Of a DNA stretch of 64,000 nt, positions 19,209 through 30,087 are shown one piece after another. Under the pieces are notes generated by a model. The model had not been told where the DNA came from. It made no database searches and worked only from the letters and a program-made list of their open reading frames with translations. A program made the translations under genes and the position numbers. Source of the stretch: Schizophyllum amplum (Eukaryota; Basidiomycota; Agaricomycetes; Agaricales; Schizophyllaceae); assembly GCA_007026445.1 (NCBI GenBank), contig VDMD01000051.1, positions 62,001 through 126,000 on the forward strand, given 5' to 3'. Position 1 is the first letter of the stretch. The number at the start of each line of letters is the position of its first letter.

Positions 19209-19335
19209 GAGACAGGCGGGGGGTGTGTAGGGAAGGGGGACGGTGGATGCGCGGCGCCGGTGCATAGTGTCGGCGGTCTTCCAGAGGCTATCGTGGGCAC
19301 CGTTGAATGCCCGGAGACGCTGTGAAGGGAGAGGT

Positions 19336-19446
19336 AGATGCAGAGCGTGCGCGCACACGCTCTACAGCTATTGTAAATGCACGTTCAGTGCCTGCGTTTG
19401 ATGCATATAATGGCCAGGCACCTGTGGGGGACTCTTAAGAGTCCCC
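19336..19446 (-). repeat. 3' end fragment of the structured repeat family (modules H and T)
   Basis: Contains the H palindrome (19336-19369, GAGCGTG/CACGCTC arms) and the T palindrome (19427-19446, GGGGACTCTTAAGAGTCCCC, perfect), separated by about 57 bp with GGCACCT in between. Order and spacing match the ends of the copies at 26.1, 28.3, 32.2 and 35.5 kb. This fragment lies outside the main array, between the copia 3' LTR and a gag element. Confidence 0.75.
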
Positions 19447-19459
19447 TATGTCCTATTAC

Positions 19460-19596
19460 TATCAAGAGAAGAATGCACAAACACAGACACAAACACGCAA
19501 AATGACGGTCGAAGACAAAAGCTTAAGTGACAGGGGTAACTCGTAACTAAGTGTGACTATCCCAATCGGGCCGGTCCAAGCACACCAACTCCAACA
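19460..19596 (-). mobile_element. 3' LTR of a truncated gag element (element 4)
   Basis: A 137-bp LTR, close to the solo LTR at 7986-8121. The purine tract AGGTGGGAG directly abuts it on the internal side, with further GGTGGGAG-like repeats behind. The 5' LTR and the first half of gag are missing. Confidence 0.88.
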
Positions 19597-19692
19597 CTCC
19601 CACCTGTGCGCCAGACCGCAGGGAATCTCCCACCTAACCAGGCAACTCCCACCTAATCCTGCAGCTCCCACCAAATCCTGCAACTCCATGGA

Positions 19693-20100
19693 TCACGAGA
19701 ACAGAGGGCTCACGCCATGAGCGTGCCCGGCACCGCGGGAGGAGGCCGAAGAGGACACGGGCGACGGGGCGCGGTACGGCGAAGGCGAACGGTGACGGGG
19801 AGGGGAGGACTGACGATGAGGGATGACGTACGTGCCGTAAGCCTGGTGAACCTGGTAGGCCTGCTCCACCTCTGCATCCATCTCCGCCACTGATTGGGCC
19901 ATGTTTGCATTGAGGTGGACCTTGTCCATGATCCTCTGCTTGATCGCCTCCGGCATGGAGAACATGCAGAAGGCAGCGATATGACCGGGGTGCCCGCACC
20001 GATGACAGTCGCTGCTGTTGACGTCGCACCAGCGGTAGCCCTTGTCATCCATCCAAGATGCGCTGAGGTCCAATGTGCGACCACCAGAGCGAGGCTCCGC
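19693..20100 (-). pseudogene. C-terminal Gag fragment of element 4
   Basis: Encodes MDDKGYRWCDVNSSD, then the zinc knuckle CHRCGHPGHIAAFC, a helical stretch (MPEAIKQRIMDKVHLNANM) and a Ser/Pro/Arg-rich tail ending at 19693. It is clearly related to the intact Gags but diverged. At its upstream end the frame runs into hAT transposase sequence, so the 5' half was lost at that junction. The exact breakpoint (about 20080-20130) cannot be set by eye. Confidence 0.8.
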
Positions 20101-20104
20101 ATCC

Positions 20105-22510
20105 TTCCGCTGGGGACGCGCACATTCCACCTGGGCCTTGTTGAATATCATTCGAACCTTGCTGTGATTCACTACGTGCATGTCACGAAAAACTACCTAA
20201 GAATTTTGTAACCCCATACAGAATAATAATCAATTTTTCCTTTACAGAAAACTCCATGGCCACACAAAAAGCTCCAGTGGGGTCAGCTTTTCGTAACCTA
20301 AGCTGACAGATTGGCTTGCATGTGTGGCCCGCTTCTCTGTACTTAGTAGAAGTATATATGAGATCCTACTGTGAGTGAATTTGCTATGTAGCACTTTTGC
20401 CCACTTTAGATTTTGCCCACTTCAGAATTTTGCCCACTTCAGGATTTCGCCACTTCAATTTCGTGATTTTGCCATTTTGCCATTTGGCAATTTCACCATT
20501 TGGCAATTTCGCCATTTGGCAATTTCGCCATTTGGCAATTTCACCATTCATTTGGCCCGTTAGCCCGTTAGCACGTTAGCACGTTAGCCCGTTAGCCCGT
20601 TAGCCCATTAGCCTGTTAGCCCGTTAGCCATTTAGCCACCTTTCAGCCCAGTTAACTCAGAGATCAGGATGTCTATTAGTATAGCTGTTCCAACTAGAGC
20701 TCATGCTTACACTAGATAGCTATGGGAGCTTGTGGCACAACAACCTTAATTCCAAGTTAAATGGCTAACGGGCTAACGGGCTAACGGGCCAAATGAATGG
20801 TGAAATTGCCAAATGGCGAAATTGCCAAATGGCGAAATTGCCAAATGGTGAAATTGCCAAATGGCAAAATGGCAAAATCACGAAATTGAAGTGGCGAAAT
20901 CCTGAAGTGGGCAAAATTCTGAAGTGGGCAAAATCTAAAGTGGGCAAAAGTGCTACATAGCAAATTCACTCACAGTAGGATCTCATATATACTTCTACTA
21001 AGTACAGAGAAGCGGGCCACACATGCAAGCCAATCTGTCAGCTTAGGTTACGAAAAGCTGACCCCACTGGAGCTTTTTGTGTGGCCATGGAGTTTTCTGT
21101 AAAGGAAAAATTGATTATTATTCTGTATGGGGTTACAAAATTCTTAGGTAGTTTTCCGTGACATGCACGTAGTGATTGTTGATCCAGCCAATGAGTCCTG
21201 TTGCCGTCTCGGAGATTTCCGCCGCATATTCATTGACCTTGAAGTAATCGCCAAGCATCAATTGACCCTGTGAACGGAGGTCAGTTTCCCACGTAAACAG
21301 GTGTACCTGGTGTTCCCAGCACGTCGGTGCCAACAGATACGGTCGATTCTTCACTAAAAGCTTGCAACCTTTGCTGCTCCCACCATTGCCATTGGTTACA
21401 AAGTACAGAACTTGACACTTATAGACCTTCTCTGCGTCATCTATCATGTCTTCAAACTGCTTGCAACGCGCGGGACCGTCCTTGTCCATAGACGTCGTAT
21501 CAATGAGCTTGAGCGTGTGAACGTTTACGAGATGTCAATCTATTACGTGTGGGATGTGCGGATGCTTGTATACCTTGGAGTCCACATTAAGGCAGACGGC
21601 GCTTAACGTGGCCTTTGTTCACTTCCATCCATCCGTGCTGATGCATCACTATGAGCAAAATCCATCGAGTACGGAACAACACCACTTTACGCACCTTTAA
21701 CCAACCTCGCGCTCCGATAGCTTAAGCTTCATCTCCTTGTCGACCTCCTCGGCAGCTTTCTCGAGCGACGTTGTGCTCATAACTTTGGCAGAGGGCATGA
21801 CAGCGGGCGCCTGCGTGCGCAACATGCCAATGAACTCGAGGAATTCTACATCGTCCCAGATGGAGAATGGAAGGTTCAGTTTGATGGTAACGCGTAAGGC
21901 TTTCGCCCTCAGAGCCTCCGCCTCCACTGGGCTGACTGGCATCTCGGTCGGGGTGTACGTTTTCAGTTTGGTCTGCGCTGGTCCTGTCTTCGCCTTCTTT
22001 GCTGCCGTGTCTGGGGTCCCGCCAGTCTGGGAAGCTTGACGCTTCAGACTCGCTGCCGCGCTACCACCCGCGTTCGCCTTGCCGGCATTCTTGCAATCCT
22101 TTATGGCCTGGCGCTCAGCACGCGCCACTTGCTTGGCTTCGTTGCCCGCGTGGGTACACTCCGGGATCGTGTTCCCTGGACCACCACCAACCAGGTGCGC
22201 AATATGTGCCGTCACTTCACCGCACGTCCGAGTGTTATTCGCGACCATGGCATCACGAGCTTCATTCAATACAGAGGTCAGCAGTCTTCTCATTCGGCTT
22301 AGGTATCAAGCATGACGCACCAGCAGAGTCTAGTTTGCCCTCTAAGCGCAGCTTCTCCGCCACGTCCAACACATCTGCAGGTGTAGGGTCTCCTCGCTCC
22401 TTGTTTCCCTTCAGAATCTCTGCTGTATGGAATGCGAGGCAGGCTAGGCAGTACGTGTGGCTTTGGCTTTTATTCTTCTGTCCATAGTAGAGGTAGTAGT
22501 CTTTGACAGG
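20105..22510 (-). pseudogene. hAT-family (DUF659-type) transposase gene, broken
   Basis: Fragments of a hAT-type transposase run on the minus strand. First comes a Cys/His N-terminus (CLACLAFH). Then comes the segment LRAKALRVTIKLNLPFS...MLRTQAPAVMPSAKVMS (about 21700-22270). Then comes the DUF659-like segment with FVTNGNGGSSKGCKLLVKNR and LLAPTCWEHQ, spliced to GQLMLGDYFKV, and ending WINN at 21175. A CACTA element splits it; beyond it the frame continues HSKVRMIFNKAQVE (20169 downward). Stops occur around 21520-21640, and the C-terminal dimerisation region is absent, replaced by gag sequence. Confidence 0.75.
20170..21174. mobile_element. CACTA-type hairpin element with 380-bp inverted repeats
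   Basis: A 1,005-bp element beginning CACTACGTGCATGTCACG and ending with its inverse, flanked by ATT at 20167-20169 and 21175-21177. CACTA tips with a 3-bp duplication are the marks of the En/Spm (CACTA) superfamily. The arms 20170-20549 and 20795-21174 are the same length and nearly identical; I noticed one mismatch. They contain about five units built on ATTTGGCAATTTC and, further in, GTTAGCCCG 9-bp repeats: about ten on the left and three on the right. Only about 200 bp lie between the arms and no transposase is encoded. Confidence 0.88.
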
Positions 22511-22730
22511 CATAGAACGTCGGATTATGGGTGTACAGGGCTCAGCGACAATACAAAAGTGAGATGTATGGCGCATCCCGCCGGTGCCCGGCCAACGCCG
22601 ACGTGATCATCACGTGAGCGTCAAAGGCCTTCAAAATGCCCTTTAGTGGGCCTCGTCGGCTGAAGCCTTACTGAAGGGGTCCCTAAGGGCTTTAGTCTCT
22701 GAAGGCCTTAGGGCTTCGGGCGAACACTGA

Positions 22731-22907
22731 ATGAAACACATCAACATTCATTATCACTACATCCGCGAACTGGTCAAGGAGAAGGAGGTCAAGCTGTTCT
22801 TCATAGACGGCAATGATAACCCTGCGGATATGTTCACCAAGAACCTTGGACGCGTAAAGTTCGAGAAGTTCAGATCTCAACTTGGTCTTGAGTTCTACTC
22901 AACCTAA
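22731..22907 (+). pseudogene. C-terminal RNase H fragment of a copia polyprotein
   Basis: Fifty-eight residues ending in a stop match the end of copia RNase H: KHINIHYHYIRELV, VKLFFIDGNDNPADMFTKNLG, KFEKFRSQLGLEFYS. The spacing of the IHYHYIRE, NPADMFTK and LG elements is diagnostic. Nothing upstream continues the polyprotein. Sequence after the stop (to about 23000) may include LTR remnant. It is a different lineage from the copia at 12-19 kb. Confidence 0.8.
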
Positions 22908-23112
22908 CAGGCCAAAGAAGCACTTCAGGGTACCCCCTAGCCTAGGCTCTTAGCTTGCTTAGATCTCACAGATATTGAGGCTAAGAGCCTGCCAGCTCCC
23001 GGCTCCAAATCGCTATTTTTTCAAATCTTCCGGCTGGCCGCCAGATTGATACTATAGACTTCTAGAGGTGTTATAAGCCTATCTGCATCATCACACGTAA
23101 GGAAGAGCACGG

Positions 23113-23205
23113 GTCTACCCCCGGGTTTCCGACGCTGACCCGTACCCGTACCCGTGAGAAACCCGTACCCGTGGCGCGGGTTAGATACACGGGTCACCCG
23201 CGGGT
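23113..23205. repeat. ACCCGT minisatellite tract
   Basis: Irregular runs of ACCCGT and its variants (ACCCGTACCCGT, ACACGGGTCACCCGCGGGTT), oriented both ways. No gene overlaps it. Confidence 0.6.
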
Positions 23206-23329
23206 TGCTGGCGGGTTGTAGGCAAACTTGCCTCCGGGGGCTTGTAAAAGGCTCATAGAATACATTTTCATTATAACTAGTACTGATATATGGGTGTGCT
23301 AATCTACATAGAGATATCGGGCAGTGAAC

Positions 23330-24014
23330 GACGTATGTAAACACCGACTACACACCTGTCCGTGCAGGGCAGCGCTACACGGTGATCGGCGCGTTACCTG
23401 CGCGGCAGCGTGTACTCGTCACCCGGCTACTGGAGCGAGAAGCCAGCGCGCGCATGGGGGAGGGGGCGTTGGAAAAGGGCACGGTCAGGGCTATGCCTTA
23501 CTGACGCCCGCCTGAAGCGTGTCCGCCGTGCGCGAGATTGAAAAGCCTGTGACTGTACACAACCGCCGAGTACCGCGCCGCGAATGCCCGGTGCGATGAG
23601 TACTCGAGCGGTGGGCGCTCGGCGGCATGTACAGCTGGGGCGGGGAGGGGGGTATCGCGCGGCCTGAGGCAACGCACACGCGCTGCTTGGTGTGACGCGC
23701 GTGCAGCAGAGGCTGCAGCGAAGGGGATGCGGGAGGTACGCATCCAGCATGCCAGCTGCAACAATGAATCAGTTATGATAAAGAACAGGGCGTAGCCACG
23801 CACCTGCACCGCAGCGCTAGTACGCACCCGCCTTCTGAAGTCTCCGTCTTCTTTTGCTTGTTTGGCTTTGACAAGTCGCTGGGCTTCCAGTTTTCTGTGT
23901 TGTCGAAGTGGGCGGGTCGATTTATATCAATTTCGTCGCTTATGTAATATTTAACCATGCCTGCCAAGCTCTGGCTCGTACCGCCCGCTGTCGTGCTCGT
24001 TGCCAGGTTGTTGT
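23330..24014. repeat. Fragment of the structured repeat family (module F) and unassigned GC-rich sequence
   Basis: Module F (AGGGCGTAGCCACGCACCTG) is present near 23788. The rest is GC-rich with composition-driven frames only. Confidence 0.45.
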
Positions 24015-26158
24015 CGCAGCTGATGTCGTACCTCTGTTGTAAACCATCCCAGCCACTATTGGGGGGCTTATTGCAACACTTACGATAAGGTCATCGGGGC
24101 CGGGGTCTGCCAGCCAACACAGGTGTCCTGGGCCTTCCGGATTGGGATCCGGCTCACGGGAGGCATCCAAGCCATGCCCCACGTGCTGCCCGTTTGGGAA
24201 GGCGCACGTGGGTTGCTCCCGCGCCCGCCGCCCGCCCGACTCTCGCTCGTCGGGGCGTGATTGATGGCGCGTCCGAATCGGGAAGGGCGGGTGATCGGCG
24301 GGCTCGGGACACTGTGCGCGCGCGTGCGCACCACCGCCGCCGCTCCCGGGCGCTTGTAGGTTAAAAAACCAGTCATATTATGGGTAGTAAATATATAAGT
24401 TCGTATAAAGGGGGTGGGGAGGCGGTATATACAAGCAAAAACGCTAAAAAGCGCGAAAGCAAAATTTTCGCAAGCGCGTAGCGCGCTCGCTGGCTGAGCG
24501 AGCATGCGCACATGTTGCAAAAGGGGATATAGGGAGGGGGCGTGCTAGGCAGAAAATGCGCTCGCAAGGAGCTCGTTGTGTGGGGCGCGTCCGCGGCGAT
24601 CCGGGCGGCAGCGGCGGCGGACGCCACAGGGCATGTGCGTGTGCGCCGACGTTGACGCCCCATCCTACAGATGTCGTGGGTGGGCCTCCTGGGCAGCAGA
24701 GGGGTGGTGAAGGGTGGAGGCAATGCACCGCGTGTATGCGCCACATGCCCGCTGCCTCGCCGTGCTGTGTTTGCGGTTTGCACCGGCGCCGCGTGCGCAG
24801 CGTGCTCATCCCCCTCTCTGTTGGAGCCGGCTGAGGTGCTCTGACCCCAATCAAGGGCTGCATCGCGAGGTCCCGGTGCGGTGAGACCTCAAGCGGTGTG
24901 ACCCTTGTTCGAGGGCACAGGAGCGCTCAGCGGACAAGGAGAAGGGGGGAGGGAGGAGAGGGAAGGGGGGGATTATGGCTGTCCAACAGCTGTTGGATGC
25001 GCTCCCGCGCAGCCTACGTGGCGCTGGTTGTAGTTGATCAGCGGTGAGAGCAGCGAGCGTGCGTGACGATCGCTTGCGCGACAGCCGCGACACCCTCGTG
25101 CCAAGCTCTTTATTGACATCTATAATGTATATACATTAGTACTGAAGATGCGCAGGGTGTAATCACACACCTGCGGCGCGTCCGTGCGCACTGCCCTTCC
25201 CGTGCTGTCATCTGGATTGATGTGTCGTTCAACAGGTGAGGTGTCGATTTTTGTTGTATTTAATGCGCGGGGGGGTCGAGATGAGGGAGGGGGTGTGGCA
25301 GGGAGTTTAGATGAGGGAAGGGGTGGGGCGGGGGGCGGCGGCGAGCTCGGGATGGCGGTGGTTGAAGGTCGAGAGGCGGCGATCGCTCGCGGGTGGCGAA
25401 CCGGGCCGGACTGCCGACCCTCGCCGCCGACGCGGTGGGCGACGTCTGTGAGGGTCCGGAGATCTTCCGGGCCCATTTCAGAGGCTACAGCGTGTTGGGG
25501 GATGTTAGTTCTGTAGATTTCTGAAGTTAGAAGTTATGTAGACCTCACCTGATATAGATATGTGCTCAAAGTTGTTCTAAGCTCATGTGCAGATTTCCCT
25601 CATTCATCAGGGCGAGGTCGAGCATTTGTGGGCCACCATCCCAGATCTCAGATACAGTCAATGTTGGAGCATACTTAGATAGTATTCCTCGAGCATATAC
25701 AAGCTTATTTGAAGTCTCAAATATCCTAGATGAAGTAGAGGGAGCTGAACAACAACTGAAGATAGTGTGTCTTGAGTATCATAGTCACTTTCTTGTATTT
25801 TTACGACCCTCAGCCTAACAGCGACCACATAGACTGATACATTGTGTTGACAGATGTAGATATACGAGGACTGAGGGTGATTGATGCCCTTGATGCGCGG
25901 ATTCCGCGTTGCGGCTTGCCACGAACGTGCTCGAAATGAGCGCGTTCGTGACGTGACATAACACGTCGCCCTCTCTTCTTGCCGCCATCCGCGACGCGAC
26001 GCGCGCTCAACAGCGCCTCGATGGATGCTGTTTCTTCGGCGATGGGGTACGGGGACTCTGGGGAGTCCCCTCCAGGTGCGCTTCTATTGACAGCATTCGG
26101 AATTCAGCTGACAACAGTACAGATAAGTAGCTGTAGAGCGCTATAGCGCTCTACAGCT
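24015..26158 (+). repeat. Structured repeat family, unit U1 (full length)
   Basis: About 2.15 kb, in the order: A (24015-24365, starting CTGATGTCGTACC and containing GATTGATGGCG), AT-rich junction, C (AAAATTTTCGC near 24455), GC-rich body, D hairpin (24852-24907), F (near 25153), G (GGACTGCCGACCCTCGCCGCCGA near 25400), an AT-richer stretch with GATACAGTCAATGTTGGAGC (25640-25680), E palindrome (25920-25950), S hairpin (26003-26016), T palindrome (26051-26070) and H palindrome (26129-26158, a perfect 30-bp palindrome). Open frames are not conserved between units, so no protein is called. Confidence 0.7.
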
Positions 26159-26189
26159 ACTCGTGCAACTCGACATCGCCCGCGGGCGA

Positions 26190-28374
26190 CCGGAGCCAAC
26201 CACGGGAATACCCAAGACCCCCCCTACCCCCTATCCCTCGATTGTGCACCTGTGCCCGTAGGTCTTTTGCAAAACATCCAAGCAACTGCTTGGCAGTGTA
26301 TTGCAAAAATAGCGAATGAGTTATCTGCACAGCCACAGGCCCCTCCCGGGGCTTCCGGTGGGGGTCCCGGCTTCCGGGGGCGTGCCGGGCGATGCACGCG
26401 TGCTCGCCTTATTAGGCAGGGGGCGGCGCGCGGCTCGCGTCGCGTGCCCAGCTCGCCCCGCGCGCGCTGGGCGGGATTGATGGCACTTCCGAAACGGGAC
26501 GGGCGGTCGATCACCACCTCGGATGGACGCGCGCGCGCTGCCGCTGGCGGCGTCGTTGCCTGGGGCTTTGGAAATGACACATGTACCTTATATATCATAT
26601 AATAATGTATGTTCACAACAATAGAGGGGTCACTGGGGAGCGAAAACGCAAAATCGAGCAAAAAAAAAATCACCCGCTGCGCGTCGCGCCCGCCTGGCGG
26701 GCGCGGAGCGAGCGAGCGAGCCCGACGTGTCGGGGGTGTACAGAAGAGGAAGTGCATCGAAGAGGAGGACGGCAGACGGCTTCGAAGCACGCCTGCCGAC
26801 GCTGCGCGTCGCGAGTGCGAGCTCGTACGCGTGAGCGCGGCGGCCTCCCCACGCCCACTGTGTACGTGTCGTCGCCCCCAACGCGTTTTTCAACGCAACT
26901 GAGTTGCGAGATGCAGCGCACAGCAACGTCAGCGCTCTTAGAGCTGCTGACGCGCAGGCGCGTGCACAAGCGCGGGGGCGGGGACCGACATGCGGCAGGG
27001 GCTGCGCTGGTGTGGAACGCGACGCGCGGCGAGAGGAGGGGCGCGGGCAGGGCGTGCCTGCGGGAAATGTGGTGGTAGGCGAGGACTTGCTGAGGGCCTT
27101 ATCGACGCGTCCCCGGCCAAGAGCAGAGCGCCGGAAGTCCCGGTGCAATGAGTCCTCGACGGGCTCTGCTCTGGGTGGAGGGGACGCGCGAGAGCGCAAG
27201 GAGGGGGGGTGACTGCTTGAGGACATGACGAGCGAGCGCCTGACGCGCTTGACGCGCGTCCGGCGAGCTGCTCGTCGTGGGTGCTCGGTTGTGAGCAGCG
27301 CGCAGCTGGCGCGGAAGCGGCGTTGTGCGCGCGTCCTATTCAATGGGGCCTGTTCATAAGTTATATATCAGTAAGGAACGGGTTGCAGGGCGTAGTAACG
27401 CACCTGCAGCGCATGCGCGCCCTCCCATCTTCTACGTCGTCCGCTTTGGCGGGCTTGCTACGACGCGTCTAACCGGTTGAAATTTTTCTTGTCGCTATAT
27501 TGAGGTACGGAGGTCGACGGGCAAGGAAGGGGGAGGGCCGAGGGCAGCTGCGGCATCGGAATCGTTGTGGTTGAGAGTTGAGAGGTGGTGATTGCGAACG
27601 CGCGGGAGGTCCGGACCAGATTGCCGGTCTTCGCCGCCGACGCGCAAAGCGACCGCGGCGGGATTTCGGAGGCCTCGGAGAAGGGATTTGAAAGCGGGAC
27701 CGTGTAGAGTAAGGTTTCTAGTCGTGAATTCGAAAAACAGGCGTGAAATTCCGCTCAAAAATGAGCTCATAATATGTGTAAGTTCTGTTACAGTTCAGCT
27801 CATATTTCACTTCTGCAGAACTACATGTGTGGACCTTTCTGAGCTCCCACTTGAAGGTCTCTTCACAGTCAAAGTTGGAGCAGGTATCTGCATAGGTACT
27901 GAATAGACTACAGGTATCTAGAGGCTCTGAACTCGCTTGTATAAATCAGAGATGCATGTTTACTGGCCTGGAGGAGTGATCTCTGAGCACTGCTAGACCA
28001 TTGGGGTATGTTTCTGGTATGGATGCAGTACAGTGAGCCCACATACAATTACAATATGCTATATCACGCTAACCTACAACATTTGAAGGCAATCGAACGA
28101 GGCGATGAGCAAGCATCGCGTCTTGTCTCGCCCGAACGCGCTCGAAATGAGCGTGTTCGTGACGTGACGTAACGCGTCAAGCTCGCCTCCCGCCGTCATC
28201 CGCGCCGCGCCCCCCGCTCAATAGCGGGTCGATGGGCGCTGTTTCTTCAAAAAATAGGGGTGCGGGGGACTCAAGGGAGTCCCCCTCAGGTGCGTGTGCT
28301 TAAAAATGAGCTGAACTCTCGCTGATTGTGTATCTAGAAATGGCTGCAGCGTGCTGAGCGCGCTACAGCCATTT
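26190..28374 (+). repeat. Structured repeat family, unit U2 (full length, variant A module)
   Basis: About 2.2 kb in the same order as U1. The first part of module A is a variant sharing only its latter half with U1 (GGGCGGGATTGATGGC, AAACGGGACGGGCGG); its start contains a GCAACTGCTTGG segment. D lies at 27120-27172, F at 27387, G near 27610, E at 28133-28159, S at 28213-28228, T at 28264-28285 and H at 28338-28374. Spacings between modules differ from U1 by only a few tens of bases. Confidence 0.7.
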
Positions 28375-28379
28375 GTGTG

Positions 28380-29390
28380 CATGCGCCTCGTCTCCAGACG
28401 TCGCTAGCGAGGACATAAGCCGCCCCCCTCCCCCAACACGTCTCGGCGCGCCAGCGCGCTCTCCCAACGGCCCCCCATCATCAACCCCCACATGCGTGGC
28501 AGAGGACGCGCTTCCGCGCCGTCCGCTACGCCGCCGCGTGCCTCTGCGCCTATACAGTAGGCGTTGGGTACTGTGCACTATGCGCTGGCGGCGTCGGCGT
28601 GCGCGGGGGGCAAGAGACGGTGGCGCGATCGCGCGTTACGCAGCCACCCGCGCCACTGTCTCTCGAACCCCCTCCCACCCTCCCTGGCGCTTCACGCCCG
28701 TGCAAGCGCCCTCCTCTGCCTGCATTGGTCCCCCAGCCGTCAAGTACCATCCGCGCAGCGGCTGCGGCGCCGCTCGCGTCCTCCCGCTGCCGACAGCGCT
28801 ACCCGCGCGCGCCCTCCGCATTCCCCTTTCATACGACGAAGCCTTCCCCGGGCTAGTCGGATATCTCCTATTACCTTCCCTCACCCTGGCATATACACAC
28901 CACCCACGCACGGTCTTTTACGTGCCGTGCGCGCGCCTCCGAGTGCTGGCGAAAATTTTCGTCGCGCTTTAGGCGCTTTTTTTGCCGTATTATCTAAATA
29001 TTGGGCCATTACATACTTTGTCACCCTTATATACACTCAATATATACGATCTTTATGACCTACGAGCAGCCAGAGGCGGCACCAGCGGTGGGCGGGGTGC
29101 GCGCGCAAACCCGCGCGGGTGGCGATCGACTGTCTTTCCCAAACGGGAAGGGCCATCAATCCCGCCCAGCGCGCGCGGAGGCGAGCCGGGCACGCGACGC
29201 GAGCCGCGCGCCACCCCCTGCCTGATTAGGCGACCACGCGCGCACCGCCCGGCACGCCCCCGAAGGCCGGGACCCCCACCGGAAGCCCCGGGAGGGGCCT
29301 GTGGCTGTGCGAGTAAGTCATTCGCTATTTTTGCAATACACTGCCAAGCAGTTGCTTGGGTGTTTTGCAATAACCTTACGAGCACAGCTG
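28380..29390 (-). repeat. Structured repeat family, inverted 5' part with variant A module
   Basis: Reads on the minus strand from the variant A module (29060-29390, inverse of 26240-26600) to C (near 28950, GAAAATTTTCG) and a GC-rich body. It forms an inverted pair with the start of U2. Modules D to H are absent. Confidence 0.6.
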
Positions 29391-30084
29391 GATTGTGCTT
29401 GCGCTCACGCCCTCGCCCGCACCCGTTGTCGCCCACCCCATACCTGTCACGAAGGCGAGCTAGTGCTCGTCTTCTGACACATCCCCCGCCCTTTGCCTCG
29501 ACTAAAAGGAGTAGGCTGGGTATGGGAGGGTATGTGGAGGCCCGCCTGCCCTGCAGTGCCTCTCATTATGACGAGGGACGCGTATTCATACGCATTAGGG
29601 CTGCATGCCGCTGCCCGCCATTGCCGCCGTTGCGCCGTTCGAACAGCGCCGCACCTGCCTCAGACCCCGCTCCCGCCTCGGACCCAGCTCCCCCATTCCG
29701 CATGCGAGCCCTATTCGGGGCTCTTCCGTTCATCTAATTGCCCTAGGGCGTCCCATCCACCAATCCATACCGACGGCGCGCTATGCGCGCGCTGCTCGCC
29801 GCAATCGAGCCGCACCCGTACCGCACTCCGATGCGCCGCCCTGTTGCAGCACGGCGAGCTCCTTAGCGAATTCGTCTGCTGGTAAATACATACCCCTCCC
29901 CTCCCTCTATCCTCAAGGGTACAGGTACTCGCGCGGCCTCCGCCCGCCGCCGCGTCAGCGAAAATTTTCACTGGCCATTTGTACGCCTTTTTCACTCATA
30001 TATCCTCCATATAAACATATTCATGCAATATTCATATAATTCTACGTGTGATACCCATTCAGAAACAACAGCGCCCGGGCACCT
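29391..30084. repeat. Repeat-derived GC-rich segment with module C
   Basis: Contains GCGAAAATTTTC near 29960. A segment around 29400-29480 is an inverted match of 32050-32110, including ACGAAGGCGAGC. No gene is supported. Confidence 0.4.
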
Positions 30085-30087
30085 TAT

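Noticed and set aside
20375..20969. Mirror-image 60-codon frames in the hairpin element
   Set aside because: They arise from the ATTTGGCAATTTC repeats on both arms and have no protein character.
24015..24060. Hammerhead ribozyme suggested by CTGATG in module A
   Set aside because: The CTGATGA core, the GAAA strand and the cleavage-site arrangement are not present together in the copies.
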